Source: VGRW01 sp041498295 (GTDB lineage Bacteria; Myxococcota_A; UBA9160; SZUA-336). Taken from it: a stretch of 29,869 bases of DNA. This document shows positions 22,385-29,745 of the stretch, piece after piece. The notes under the pieces were generated by a model. The model worked only from the letters and a program-made list of their open reading frames with translations. It was not told the DNA's origin and made no database searches. The stretch is taken from contig JBGQIB010000045.1 of assembly GCA_041498295.1 (NCBI GenBank), positions 1 to 29,869 of the forward strand, in the 5' to 3' direction. Both the position numbers and the translations under genes were made by a program. Numbering within the stretch: position 1 is the first letter of the stretch; the number at the start of each line of letters is the position of its first letter.

Positions 22385-23542
22385 TCAGCCCCTCGCCAGG
22401 ATCAAGGTCGCGCCGCTGTGCGCGACGCCGAGCGTGCCGCCGGTGCCATGCGCGAGCGCGATGGCCGCGTCGGCGACCTGCCGCTCGCCGCACTCGCCGC
22501 GCAATTGCTTCGCCGCCTCGATCACCAGGAAGATCCCGCGCATGCCCGGGTGGTTCGACGACAAGCCGCCGCCGTCGGGATTCAGGGGCAGCGCGCCGCC
22601 CAGCCCGATGCGGCCGCCCGACACGAACGCCCCGCCCTCGCCCGGCTTGCAGAAGCCGAGGTTCTCGAGCGTGACCAGCACCGTGATCGTGAACGAGTCG
22701 TAGATGGTGCACAGATCGACGTCGTCGTGAGTCACTCCGGCCATGCGGAACGCCTGCGCGCCGGACTGCTTCGCCGCGATCGAGAGCAAGTCGGGCGCGC
22801 CGACCTCCTGGTGGCAGACCGCTTCGCCGCAGCCGAGCAGGAGCACCGGCCGCTTCTTCAAGTCGCGCGCGCGCTCGGCACTGGTCACGATCAGCGCGCC
22901 GCCGCCGTCGCTGATGATGCAGCAGTCGAGCAAGTGCAGCGGGCGCGAGATGATGCGGCTCGCGAGCACGTCGTCGACCGTGATCGGCTTTCGCATCTTC
23001 GCGTTCGGATTCAGCCCCGCGTGACGGCGCATGGTGACCGCGATCTCGGCCAGCTGCGCCGAGCTCGTGCCGTACGCATGCATGTGTCGCTGCGCGACCA
23101 ACGCGTAGCTGCCGACGGTGGTGAGTCCGTACGGCGAGACGAACGACGCAGCCGCATCGCGCCCGCCAGCCATGCCCGTGCCGATCGCCATTGCGTTCGA
23201 CGCCGCGGTGCTGCCGTACAGGATGAGCGCGACGTCGCACAGCCCCGCATGGATCGCCGCCGCCGCGTGGTTCACGTGCGCCACGAACGACGAGCCGCCG
23301 ATGTTCGTGCCGTCGAGATAGCGCGGCTTGACGTCGAGATACTCGGCGAGCGACACGACGCCCATCGGGCCCATCGACATGCTCGCTGCGAACAAGCCGT
23401 CGACGTCGCGCAGCTCGAGCCCGCAGTCCTCGAGCGCGCCGCGCGCGCACTCGGCCATGATCTGGAACTCGGTCTTGTCCGGCGCCCAGCGGGTCGGGTG
23501 CTCGTACACGCCGGCGATCGCGATCTGCTTCGAGAGACTCAT
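22385..23542 (-). CDS. Thiolase-like protein without catalytic cysteine (Ltp2/SCP-x type)
   Basis: This 385-residue protein has the thiolase fold order but not the thiolase nucleophiles. The N-terminal active-site Cys region reads IGGSSFVAH (81-89), the Asn-Glu-Ala-Phe motif reads YDSF (281-284), the conserved His is kept in NHPGMRG (His331), and the C-terminal Cys-x-Gly motif reads HGTGG (365-369). Ltp2-type aldolases, which cleave steroid side-chain beta-hydroxy-CoA intermediates, have likewise lost the cysteine and depend on a DUF35 partner. An aldolase or synthase role is therefore more likely than thiolysis. The ATG overlaps the hydrolase stop (ATGA). Confidence 0.88.
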   Translation of the reverse strand: MSLSKQIAIAGVYEHPTRWAPDKTEFQIMAECARGALEDCGLELRDVDGLFAASMSMGPMGVVSLAEYLDVKPRYLDGTNIGGSSFVAHVNHAAAAIHAGLCDVALILYGSTAASNAMAIGTGMAGGRDAAASFVSPYGLTTVGSYALVAQRHMHAYGTSSAQLAEIAVTMRRHAGLNPNAKMRKPITVDDVLASRIISRPLHLLDCCIISDGGGALIVTSAERARDLKKRPVLLLGCGEAVCHQEVGAPDLLSIAAKQSGAQAFRMAGVTHDDVDLCTIYDSFTITVLVTLENLGFCKPGEGGAFVSGGRIGLGGALPLNPDGGGLSSNHPGMRGIFLVIEAAKQLRGECGERQVADAAIALAHGTGGTLGVAHSGATLILARG

Positions 23543-24345
23543 CGCGGCAGCCCCGCGAGAAACTCGAGCACCGCGTTCGCGAGCGCCTCGGGCGCGACCA
23601 GCGCGACGCGGTGACCGCACTTCGGGATCACGACCTTGCGCGCGCGCGGAATGCGCGCCGCGAGCAGGTCCGAGGACGCGCGCATCTCGCTGTCTTCCTC
23701 GCCGACCACGACAAGCGTCGGGCACGCGACTCGCGCCAGATCCGGCTCGCGGTCGAAGTCGCGCACCGCAAGTGAGTTCTGGTACACGACGCGCGGATCG
23801 GTCTTCAGGTCTTCCATGAAGCCGCGGCGCAGCATCTCGGGCGTGGCCGAGGCCGGATAGTCCGCGCGGTTGAACTCGCGCCGTGCCTTGCCCTCGGTGA
23901 CGAGTCGCTGCTTCTCGATGACCTCGTCCGAGACGGGCAAGCGCGCGCCGCTCGCGACGAGCACGAGAGCGCGCACGAGCTCGGGAGCCGCGAGCGCGCT
24001 TTCGAGCGCGACCATCCCGCCCATCGAACCGCCGAGCAAGACACAGCGCTCGACCCCGAGCTTCCCGAGCAGGGCGCGCGCGTGCGCGCCGATGCGCGGG
24101 ATCGATCCGAGGCTGTCCAAGCTTCCCGAGCGCGCGTGTCCGGGGAAATCGAACGCCAGCGGACTGTGCTCCTTCCCGAGTCGCTCGAGCACGTCCGTGA
24201 ACAAGCCGCTGTTCCCGCCCGCGCCGTGCATACACACGACGGTTTCCCCGCGCGACAGGTCGGGCGGCTTCTCGGGCAACGTCGTCGGCCCGACGTGGCG
24301 AACGAAGGTCGCGATCCCGTCGACCTGGACGTACTTCTCCGGCAC
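23539..24345 (-). CDS. Alpha/beta-hydrolase
   Basis: This first gene of the operon encodes a 268-residue alpha/beta-hydrolase: oxyanion HGAGG (40-44), nucleophile elbow GGSMGG with Ser107, Asp218 (GEEDSEM) and His245 (CGHRVAL). The lid region (about 135-190) is short and helical. It could be a thioesterase, a lactone/ester hydrolase, or a C-C hydrolase of the MhpC/HsaD kind; sequence alone does not decide. An ester hydrolase would suit downstream processing of a BVMO product. The GTG start has no ribosome site but is preceded at six bases by a -10-like box. Confidence 0.88.
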   Translation of the reverse strand: MPEKYVQVDGIATFVRHVGPTTLPEKPPDLSRGETVVCMHGAGGNSGLFTDVLERLGKEHSPLAFDFPGHARSGSLDSLGSIPRIGAHARALLGKLGVERCVLLGGSMGGMVALESALAAPELVRALVLVASGARLPVSDEVIEKQRLVTEGKARREFNRADYPASATPEMLRRGFMEDLKTDPRVVYQNSLAVRDFDREPDLARVACPTLVVVGEEDSEMRASSDLLAARIPRARKVVIPKCGHRVALVAPEALANAVLEFLAGLPR

Positions 24346-24351
24346 CGGGCG

Positions 24352-24381
24352 AGCCTACCTGTTTCGCTCCCGCCCGTTCAA
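24352..24381 (-). promoter_or_regulatory. Candidate sigma-70-type promoter for the seven-gene operon
   Basis: On the minus strand TTGAAC (24381-24376), an 18-base spacer and TAGGCT (24357-24352) are followed by six bases and the GTG. It is the only plausible promoter seen before the coupled genes, and would give a leaderless message. Confidence 0.45.
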
Positions 24382-24420
24382 CTCGTGGTAGCGTGGCTGG
24401 CGCCGAGCGGTCGCTCCACG

Positions 24421-25245
24421 ATGAGAGACTTCATGGACGTCCCCGAGTTCCAGCCTCCGTCGAGCCACTCCGAGACATTCCAGCGAGGCGCCCGTGCGTA
24501 CGGGCGCGGCATCGCGGCCTTCACGCGCGCGACCGCCGAGCAGCTGCTCGCCGAAGTTCCGCACGGGCGAGGCGACGTGGTCATCGACCTCGGGACCGGG
24601 CCAGGACCGCTCGTGTCCGTCGCTCGCTCCCGAGGCGCGCGCTCGATCGGAGTCGATCTCGCGCACGGCATGCTCCTGCAGGCGCGCTCCGCTGTCCCCG
24701 GCGCGGGCTGGGTCCGCGCTTCGGGCACGACCCTCCCCTTTGCCTCGGCCTCGGCCGACGTCATCACCGCGGCCTATGCCTATGGCTGCGTCGCGCCCCG
24801 AGGAACGTTGTCGGCGGAGCTCCTTCGGGTCCTCCGACCTGGCGGCCAGCTCGCCTTCACGAACTGGATTCCGGCCGAGTGCATGAACGTCCAGATTCTG
24901 GCTCGCTCGGTCGCGTGCGTGGGTGACCCGAACGTTCCGGCGCCCCCCGCCTATCCCCCGTGGCTGTTCCCAGGCGAGACGAGTTACTGGAGCGCGGTGC
25001 GCTCTCGTGGGCTCGAAGCGGGACGAATCGAGAAGCGGTCACTCAACTGGGCCATGTCGTCCCGCTACGAGCTGTTCGACTCACTGCTCGAGATCAATCC
25101 ACGCCTGCAAGATCACTCGCCGAGTCACCTCGCCGCGATCCGCGAAGCCAGCGCCGATCTCGTCGACGCCTACGTGCTGAACGGACGCTACGCCGTGCCG
25201 ATGGGGATCATGTTCGGCTGGGCGCGACGCGCCCGGAGTGAGTAG
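24421..25245 (+). CDS. Class I SAM-dependent methyltransferase
   Basis: This 274-residue protein has a Rossmann-type methyltransferase domain: motif I VIDLGTGPG (54-62), acidic Asp79 at the end of the second strand (GVDLAHGMLLQA), the LPFASASADVITAAYAYG motif and VLRPGGQLAF. The pattern is that of the UbiE/Methyltransf_11 group. The substrate is unknown. Two ATGs are possible (24421 and 24433). Codon choice differs slightly from neighbours, with more TCC, CGA and TAT. It is divergent from the seven-gene operon and converges on the SnoaL-like gene with a one-base gap. Confidence 0.87.
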   Translation: MRDFMDVPEFQPPSSHSETFQRGARAYGRGIAAFTRATAEQLLAEVPHGRGDVVIDLGTGPGPLVSVARSRGARSIGVDLAHGMLLQARSAVPGAGWVRASGTTLPFASASADVITAAYAYGCVAPRGTLSAELLRVLRPGGQLAFTNWIPAECMNVQILARSVACVGDPNVPAPPAYPPWLFPGETSYWSAVRSRGLEAGRIEKRSLNWAMSSRYELFDSLLEINPRLQDHSPSHLAAIREASADLVDAYVLNGRYAVPMGIMFGWARRARSE

Positions 25246-25246
25246 C

Positions 25247-25669
25247 TCAGCCGTCCTGCAGCGCCTGGCCGTGCTTGGCCATCCACTCGCCCATCGCCTT
25301 CTGCGCCTCGGGATCGAGGTCGTCGTGGAGCAACGCGATGCGATCGCCTTCGAAGCGGGCCGTCTCGACGCCGGAGATCACGAGATCGGGCAGACCCTTC
25401 TTGGTGTAGGTCACGGTCCACTTCATGGTGACCATGTCGCCTTTCGCGGTCGGCGTCTTGAAGTCGGGCGCGCGGCTATCCAGGCGCCGATCGAAGCCGT
25501 TCACGGCCTTCTGGAGCTTCGCGAGCACGGCATTGCGCCCGCGCGCGATCGGATCCCCGTCGTAGATCGCGTCCGCGGTGAAGTACGCCTCTAGCCTCGA
25601 CCAGTCGTCGTCGACGAAGCTCTCTTCGAAGGCATCGGCGTACTCGAGATAGCGATCCAGGATGCTCAA
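25247..25669 (-). CDS. SnoaL-like (NTF2-fold) protein
   Basis: This 140-residue protein shows the SnoaL/NTF2 pattern: an N-terminal helix (YLEYADAFEESFVDDDWSRLEAYF), the DAIYDGDP turn, a helix with RNAVLAKLQKAV, then four beta-strand stretches (VTMKWTVTYTKKG and onwards). The family includes polyketide cyclases, steroid isomerase-like enzymes and ligand-binding proteins. The start is TTG at 25669, justified by AAGGAGG seven bases upstream and lack of another candidate. The ribosome site lies in a predicted hairpin. It is 43 bases downstream of the glutaminase fusion on the same strand. Confidence 0.82.
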   Translation of the reverse strand: MSILDRYLEYADAFEESFVDDDWSRLEAYFTADAIYDGDPIARGRNAVLAKLQKAVNGFDRRLDSRAPDFKTPTAKGDMVTMKWTVTYTKKGLPDLVISGVETARFEGDRIALLHDDLDPEAQKAMGEWMAKHGQALQDG

Positions 25670-25698
25670 CTCGGTTCCTCCTTGGCTGAGGAGCCGAG
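25670..25698 (-). promoter_or_regulatory. Hairpin covering the ribosome site of the SnoaL-like gene
   Basis: On the minus strand CTCGG-CTCC pairs with GGAG-(GAA)-CCGAG across an eight-base loop, nine pairs with one bulge. The AAGGAGG ribosome site is inside the stem and loop edge, and the TTG start follows directly. It could limit translation or simply end the upstream transcript. Confidence 0.35.
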
Positions 25699-25712
25699 CA
25701 TACGCCCTTTGA

Positions 25713-27542
25713 TCAGCCGCCGAGCGCCGTGACCTGACGGCCGAGCCGCGCCACCGTCTGATGCACGTTGCGCAGCAGGTTCGTGAGGACGGCGATCTTG
25801 AGCGCGGTGTACTGCTCGCCGATTCGGTCGAGCTCGCGGGCCGGAAGCACGAGACACTCGACCTTCGTATCTGCGCGCACGTCCGCCGTGCGGCCGGAGC
25901 GGTCGACGATCGTGAGCTCGCCGAAGACCATTCCCGGTGACACCGTCGAGAGGCGCTGACGCCGATCGTTCGGGAGGTCGACGGTGACGCTCACCAGCCC
26001 GCGCATCAGCAGGAAGATCTCCTCGGCCGGGTCGCCTTCGCGCAGGATGAGATCGCCCTGCGCGAAGCTCTTCGGGCCGAGCGCGCCGGCAAGGATCGCG
26101 AGCTGATCGGGCGCGAGGCCGGCGCACATCTCGTGCTCGGCAAGAGCCACCGAGTCAGGGGCCGCGGGCGCAGTCTCCGCGAGCAGGCGGTTCTCGCACC
26201 ACTCGAGTGCCGAGTCGAGCTCCGCGAAGCGGCGCAGCGCGCTCGAGTGATCCGACTTCGTCAGCGCTTCCTCGAGCGCGCGCAGGAACGGCCCGTGCTC
26301 TTGGGCACCGACCAGCACGAGCTCCTTTCCGAGCGCGGCGAAATCGACGACCAGACTCGCACAGGCAGTGACGGCGTAGGCATCGACGTGCGCGACGCGC
26401 GTCACCTCCACGACGCACACGTCGACGCTCGCGCTCGCCTTCACGATGCGAGACACGACGGACTCGAGCGCCGCGAATCCGAGGTCGCCCTGCAAGCTGA
26501 GGATCCGCACCCGAGCGCGCGCTCGGTCGAGCGCCGCGCGCTCGGCGTCCGTGCGCAGGCGCCGCGAGCGGAGCTGCCCGAGATCGTAGTCAGCTCGGAT
26601 CGTCGCCCGCGACGAGCGCTGCGCGCGCAGGAAGTGCAGGCTGAAGTCGCGAGATACATCCTTGCATACGGCGACGCCGCGCACGCTGTTCCCGCGCGCG
26701 TCGAGCCGCGGCGAGAACACGCCGATGCCGAGCTGGCCGGGCAGCACGGCGAGGATGCCGCCGCCCACCCCGCTCTTCGCGGGCATGCCCACCGCGTACA
26801 CCCACTCACCCGCGAAGTCGTACATACCGCACGTGGTCATGACGCTGAGCACGCTCTCAACAAGCTCGTGGCGAATCCCGCGCAGCCCTGTGGCCGGGTT
26901 CACGCCGCCATTCGCGAGCGTGGCGGCCATGAGCGCGAGGTCGCGGCAGTCGACCAGGATCGAGCACTGCCGGAAGTAGAGGTCGAGCGCCTCGTCGGGA
27001 TCCTCGGTCAGGACGTCGAAGTTGCGCAGCATGTGGCCGATCGCGCGATTGCGGTGACCGGTGCTCTTCTCGGAGCGATACACGGCTTCGTCGATCGCGA
27101 GTCCGCGTCCCGCGTAGAGCGAGAAGACCTCGAGCAGCCGGTCGAGCTTGTCTTCGGGCGAGCGCCCGGCGATCAGCGACGTGGTCGCGATCGCGCCCGC
27201 GTTGATCATCGGGTTCAGCGGACAGCCGGTCCCGGGCGCGAGGCTGATCGAGTTGAACGCGTCGCCGCTCGGCTCGACGCCGATCTTCGCGAGCACCGCA
27301 TCGAGGCCGCGGTCCTCGAGCGCCAGCCCGTACGTGATCGCCTTCGAGATCGACTGAATCGTGAACGGCTGGCGCGTGTCGCCTGTCTCGTAGAGGCGCC
27401 CGTCGGTCGTCGCGAGACAGATGCCGAACCACTCGGGGTCGGCCTTCCCGAGCTCGGGGATGTAAGTCGCCACCTCGCCGGTGCGGAGCTCCGCGTGCCG
27501 GGCGTGTAGTGCCTCGAGATAGCCCTGGATCGGCGAGCGAAT
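25713..27542 (-). CDS. glsA: Glutaminase A fused to STAS and cyclic-nucleotide-binding domains
   Basis: This protein hydrolyses glutamine to glutamate and ammonia. Residues (ATT numbering) about 10-325 are a serine-dependent beta-lactamase-like glutaminase with the Ser64-Ile-Ser-Lys67 motif, NPMINAGAI around 110-118 and MPAKSGVGGGI around 253. A STAS domain follows (about 345-430), then a cNMP-binding domain (about 475-590) with a FGELTIVDRSGRTADV cassette. The start is set at ATT 27542: the 23 residues it adds (beginning Arg-Ser-Pro-Ile-Gln-Gly-Tyr-Leu-Glu) look like the conserved N-terminal helix, and GGAGG stands six bases before it. GTG 27473 is the first standard start and would cut off that helix. 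Confidence 0.87.
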   Translation of the reverse strand: MRSPIQGYLEALHARHAELRTGEVATYIPELGKADPEWFGICLATTDGRLYETGDTRQPFTIQSISKAITYGLALEDRGLDAVLAKIGVEPSGDAFNSISLAPGTGCPLNPMINAGAIATTSLIAGRSPEDKLDRLLEVFSLYAGRGLAIDEAVYRSEKSTGHRNRAIGHMLRNFDVLTEDPDEALDLYFRQCSILVDCRDLALMAATLANGGVNPATGLRGIRHELVESVLSVMTTCGMYDFAGEWVYAVGMPAKSGVGGGILAVLPGQLGIGVFSPRLDARGNSVRGVAVCKDVSRDFSLHFLRAQRSSRATIRADYDLGQLRSRRLRTDAERAALDRARARVRILSLQGDLGFAALESVVSRIVKASASVDVCVVEVTRVAHVDAYAVTACASLVVDFAALGKELVLVGAQEHGPFLRALEEALTKSDHSSALRRFAELDSALEWCENRLLAETAPAAPDSVALAEHEMCAGLAPDQLAILAGALGPKSFAQGDLILREGDPAEEIFLLMRGLVSVTVDLPNDRRQRLSTVSPGMVFGELTIVDRSGRTADVRADTKVECLVLPARELDRIGEQYTALKIAVLTNLLRNVHQTVARLGRQVTALGG

Positions 27543-27768
27543 GCTCCCCCTCCCGCCGTGGTAACGATCTCGCTAGGCAGCATGGGTCGTGCCAGCAGAC
27601 GGCAGCGCTCCCGACGCGCGGGCCGGCCGCTCGACGCCTTCGCCGCGCATGGATCGGGCAGCCGGTGATCAGCACCTGTGCAGCGGGCGCCGCTGCCCTC
27701 GATGTGAGGTCAGCCGGCGCATTCCTGGCCGAGTGACTCAGCGGGTTTCGAACTCGCTCGAGCTTCGA
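27543..27768. other. Intergenic region between BVMO tail and glutaminase fusion
   Basis: Both flanking genes are on the minus strand. I see no gene here. A near-perfect palindrome (GCAGCGG with CCGCTGC, around 27677-27695) could form a small hairpin, without a U-run. The glutaminase promoter should be here, but no box pair stands out. Confidence 0.4.
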
Positions 27769-27879
27769 CTACTTTTTCTTGGGACCGTCGGGTGCTGGCG
27801 CGCCCACCATCCCGCCGCCCATCATCCCCGGCCCCATTCCGCCGGCGCCGGATCCCATCAACTCGTTCGACTCGTCATC
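27769..27879 (-). other. In-frame C-terminal extension beyond the BVMO UGA stop
   Basis: Directly after the UGA stop of the monooxygenase, the same frame stays open for 36 codons and ends at TAG. It encodes an acidic start (Asp-Asp-Glu-Ser-Asn-Glu-Leu), a Gly/Met-rich middle with GGMGPGMMGGGM, and a Pro-Lys tail ending Lys-Lys-Lys. The composition is protein-like and unlike random GC-rich DNA. It could be a tail reached by readthrough, the former C-terminus cut off by a nonsense change, or a short separate ORF from the ATG at 27858. Confidence 0.45.
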
Positions 27880-29685
27880 TCAGCCGACCTCCAGCCCGCT
27901 CAAGTCACCCTTGTCGCGCCAGTCCTTCAGCATGTTGAAGAACATGATCGAGCCGCCGCCGAAGAAGCCGTTCTGCGCGGCCAGGTTCGAGAGGTTGCCC
28001 TCATTGTTGTAGTAGCCCGGGGTGCACGATTCGAGGAAGTCACGGCCCATGCGCGCGAAGCTGATGATCGTCTGCACCCACTGCTCCTCGGCCGCCTCCG
28101 ACGCCTCGAGCGTGCGCACGTCTCGCTCGACGGCGTGCCTGATGAGATAGGCGATGTGCTTGCTCTGTTCGTCGAGCGCGTGCGGATAGTTCACCGTGAA
28201 CGCGCTCTGCTGCACGCCCATGATGAAGCAGTTCGGAAAGCCGCGGCTGTGCATGCCCTGGAAGGTGCGCAGGCCGCTCGCCCACTTCCTCGAGAGGGAG
28301 AGGTCGTCGCGGCCGTAGATGTCGTAGCCGGAGCGCCGCGTGTAGTCGGTGCCGACCTCGAAGCCCGTCGCGTAGATGAGACAGTCGACCTCGTACTCGA
28401 GGCCGTTCGCGACCACGCCTTTCTCGGTGATGCGCTCGACCCCCTTCCCCTTGGTGTCGACCAGAGTCACGTTCGGCCGGTTGAACGTCTGGAGATACTC
28501 GTCGTGGAAGCAGGGGCGCTTGCAGAACTGGCGGTAGTAGGGCTTCAGTGACTCGGCGGTCTGCGGGTCCTTCACGATCTCATCTACGCGCGCGCGGATC
28601 TGATTCATCTTCTCGAAGTCGGCCATCTCCATGGTCTTGCCGACGTCCTGTGCGGCGCCCTGGTCCTGCTGCACCATGATGAGCAGCTTGCGGATGATGT
28701 CGGTCCAGCCGTCCATGACCAGGTCTTCTTCCTGGAATCCACCGGAGACGAGGATGTTGAAGTTGTCCATCCGCTGCTTGTGCCAGCCTGGCTTGAGACT
28801 CTGCGCCCACGAGGGCTCGGTGTCTCGGTTCGCGCGCACGTCGATCGACGACGGCGTGCGCTGGAACACGTAGAGAAGCTCGGCGGCCTCGCCCAGGTGC
28901 GGCACGCACTGCACGGCCGTCGCGCCGGTGCCGATGATGCCGACCCGCTTGCCGCGCAGGCCGGTGAGTCCGCCGTCGGGACCGCCGCCGGTGTAGCCGT
29001 AGTCCCAGCGGCTGGTGTGGAACGAGTGACCCTTGAATGACTCGATGCCGCGAATGCCGGGCAGCTTCGGACGATTCAGCGGCCCGTTCGACATGGCCAC
29101 GAAGCGCGCCTTCAGGCGGTCGCCGCGGTTGGTCGAGATGATCCAGCGCGCGGCGTCGTCGTCCCAGCGCATCTCGGTCACTTCTGTCTGGAAGAGCGCG
29201 CCGCGGTAGAGGTCGTACTTTCGGCCGATCGCGGCGCTGTGCGCCAGGATCTCGGGCGCGCGCGTGTACTTCTCCTTCGGCACGTAGCCGACCTCTTCGA
29301 GGAGCGGCAGGTAGATGTAGGACTCGACATCGCACATCGCGCCGGGGTAGCGGTTCCAGTACCAGGTGCCGCCGAAGTCACCGCCCCGCTCGATGATGCG
29401 AACGTCCTCGATGCCGGCCTCGCGCAGGCGCGCGCCGGCGAGCAGTCCGCCGAAGCCGCCGCCGATCACTGCGACCTCGACGAGGTCGTTGAGCGGCGCG
29501 CGCGTGAAGCCGGGCGCGACGTAGGGATCGTCGACGTAGTGGGCGAAGTCGCCCTTCACCTCGACGTACTGCTCGTTGGCGTCCGCGCGCAGCCGCTTGT
29601 CGCGCTCCTCGCGGTACTTCGTGCGCAGCACATCGGGATCGAAGCCGAGTTGTCCGAGTTGTCGGGTTTCGGGAGTAGTCGTCAT
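27880..29685 (-). CDS. Baeyer-Villiger flavin monooxygenase
   Basis: This 601-residue FAD/NADPH enzyme converts ketones to esters or lactones. It has the FAD Rossmann motif GGGFGG (75-80), the Baeyer-Villiger fingerprint FKGHSFHTSRWD (217-228; F-x-G-x3-H-x3-W-[P/D]) and the NADPH Rossmann motif GTGATA (252-257). The long N-terminal extension (about 65 residues before the first Rossmann) and overall length resemble cyclopentadecanone/steroid-type BVMOs more than cyclohexanone monooxygenase. It has a well-formed promoter just upstream and no ribosome site apart from a G-run. An ester product could feed the alpha/beta-hydrolase operon. Confidence 0.92.
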   Translation of the reverse strand: MTTTPETRQLGQLGFDPDVLRTKYREERDKRLRADANEQYVEVKGDFAHYVDDPYVAPGFTRAPLNDLVEVAVIGGGFGGLLAGARLREAGIEDVRIIERGGDFGGTWYWNRYPGAMCDVESYIYLPLLEEVGYVPKEKYTRAPEILAHSAAIGRKYDLYRGALFQTEVTEMRWDDDAARWIISTNRGDRLKARFVAMSNGPLNRPKLPGIRGIESFKGHSFHTSRWDYGYTGGGPDGGLTGLRGKRVGIIGTGATAVQCVPHLGEAAELLYVFQRTPSSIDVRANRDTEPSWAQSLKPGWHKQRMDNFNILVSGGFQEEDLVMDGWTDIIRKLLIMVQQDQGAAQDVGKTMEMADFEKMNQIRARVDEIVKDPQTAESLKPYYRQFCKRPCFHDEYLQTFNRPNVTLVDTKGKGVERITEKGVVANGLEYEVDCLIYATGFEVGTDYTRRSGYDIYGRDDLSLSRKWASGLRTFQGMHSRGFPNCFIMGVQQSAFTVNYPHALDEQSKHIAYLIRHAVERDVRTLEASEAAEEQWVQTIISFARMGRDFLESCTPGYYNNEGNLSNLAAQNGFFGGGSIMFFNMLKDWRDKGDLSGLEVG

Positions 29686-29691
29686 GCCCCC

Positions 29692-29720
29692 ATTGTGACG
29701 GGACGGCGCGCGCGTTTCAA
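29692..29720 (-). promoter_or_regulatory. Sigma-70-type promoter for the BVMO gene
   Basis: On the minus strand TTGAAA (29720-29715), a 17-base spacer and CACAAT (29697-29692) are followed by GGGGGC and the ATG. This is the best promoter match in the window, with consensus spacing. Transcription would start at about the ATG. Confidence 0.58.
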
Positions 29721-29745
29721 AAGGGCCCCGCTCCCTCGTCGGAGC
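29721..29745 (-). terminator. Possible terminator after the partial gene at the right edge
   Basis: GCTCC pairs with GGAGC across a six-base loop, followed by GGGGCCCTTTT. The stem is short and the U-run is only four bases. GAGCGGGGCCCT is shared with the two 3'-end hairpin elements, so this may be a degenerate third copy. Confidence 0.35.

Noticed and set aside
24421..25245. Recent horizontal acquisition of the methyltransferase
   Set aside because: Codon use differs only slightly by eye, and there are no flanking mobile elements or repeats.
27769..27882. UGA as a selenocysteine codon in the BVMO
   Set aside because: No convincing stem-loop follows the UGA, and BVMOs have no known catalytic selenium; readthrough or truncation is simpler.
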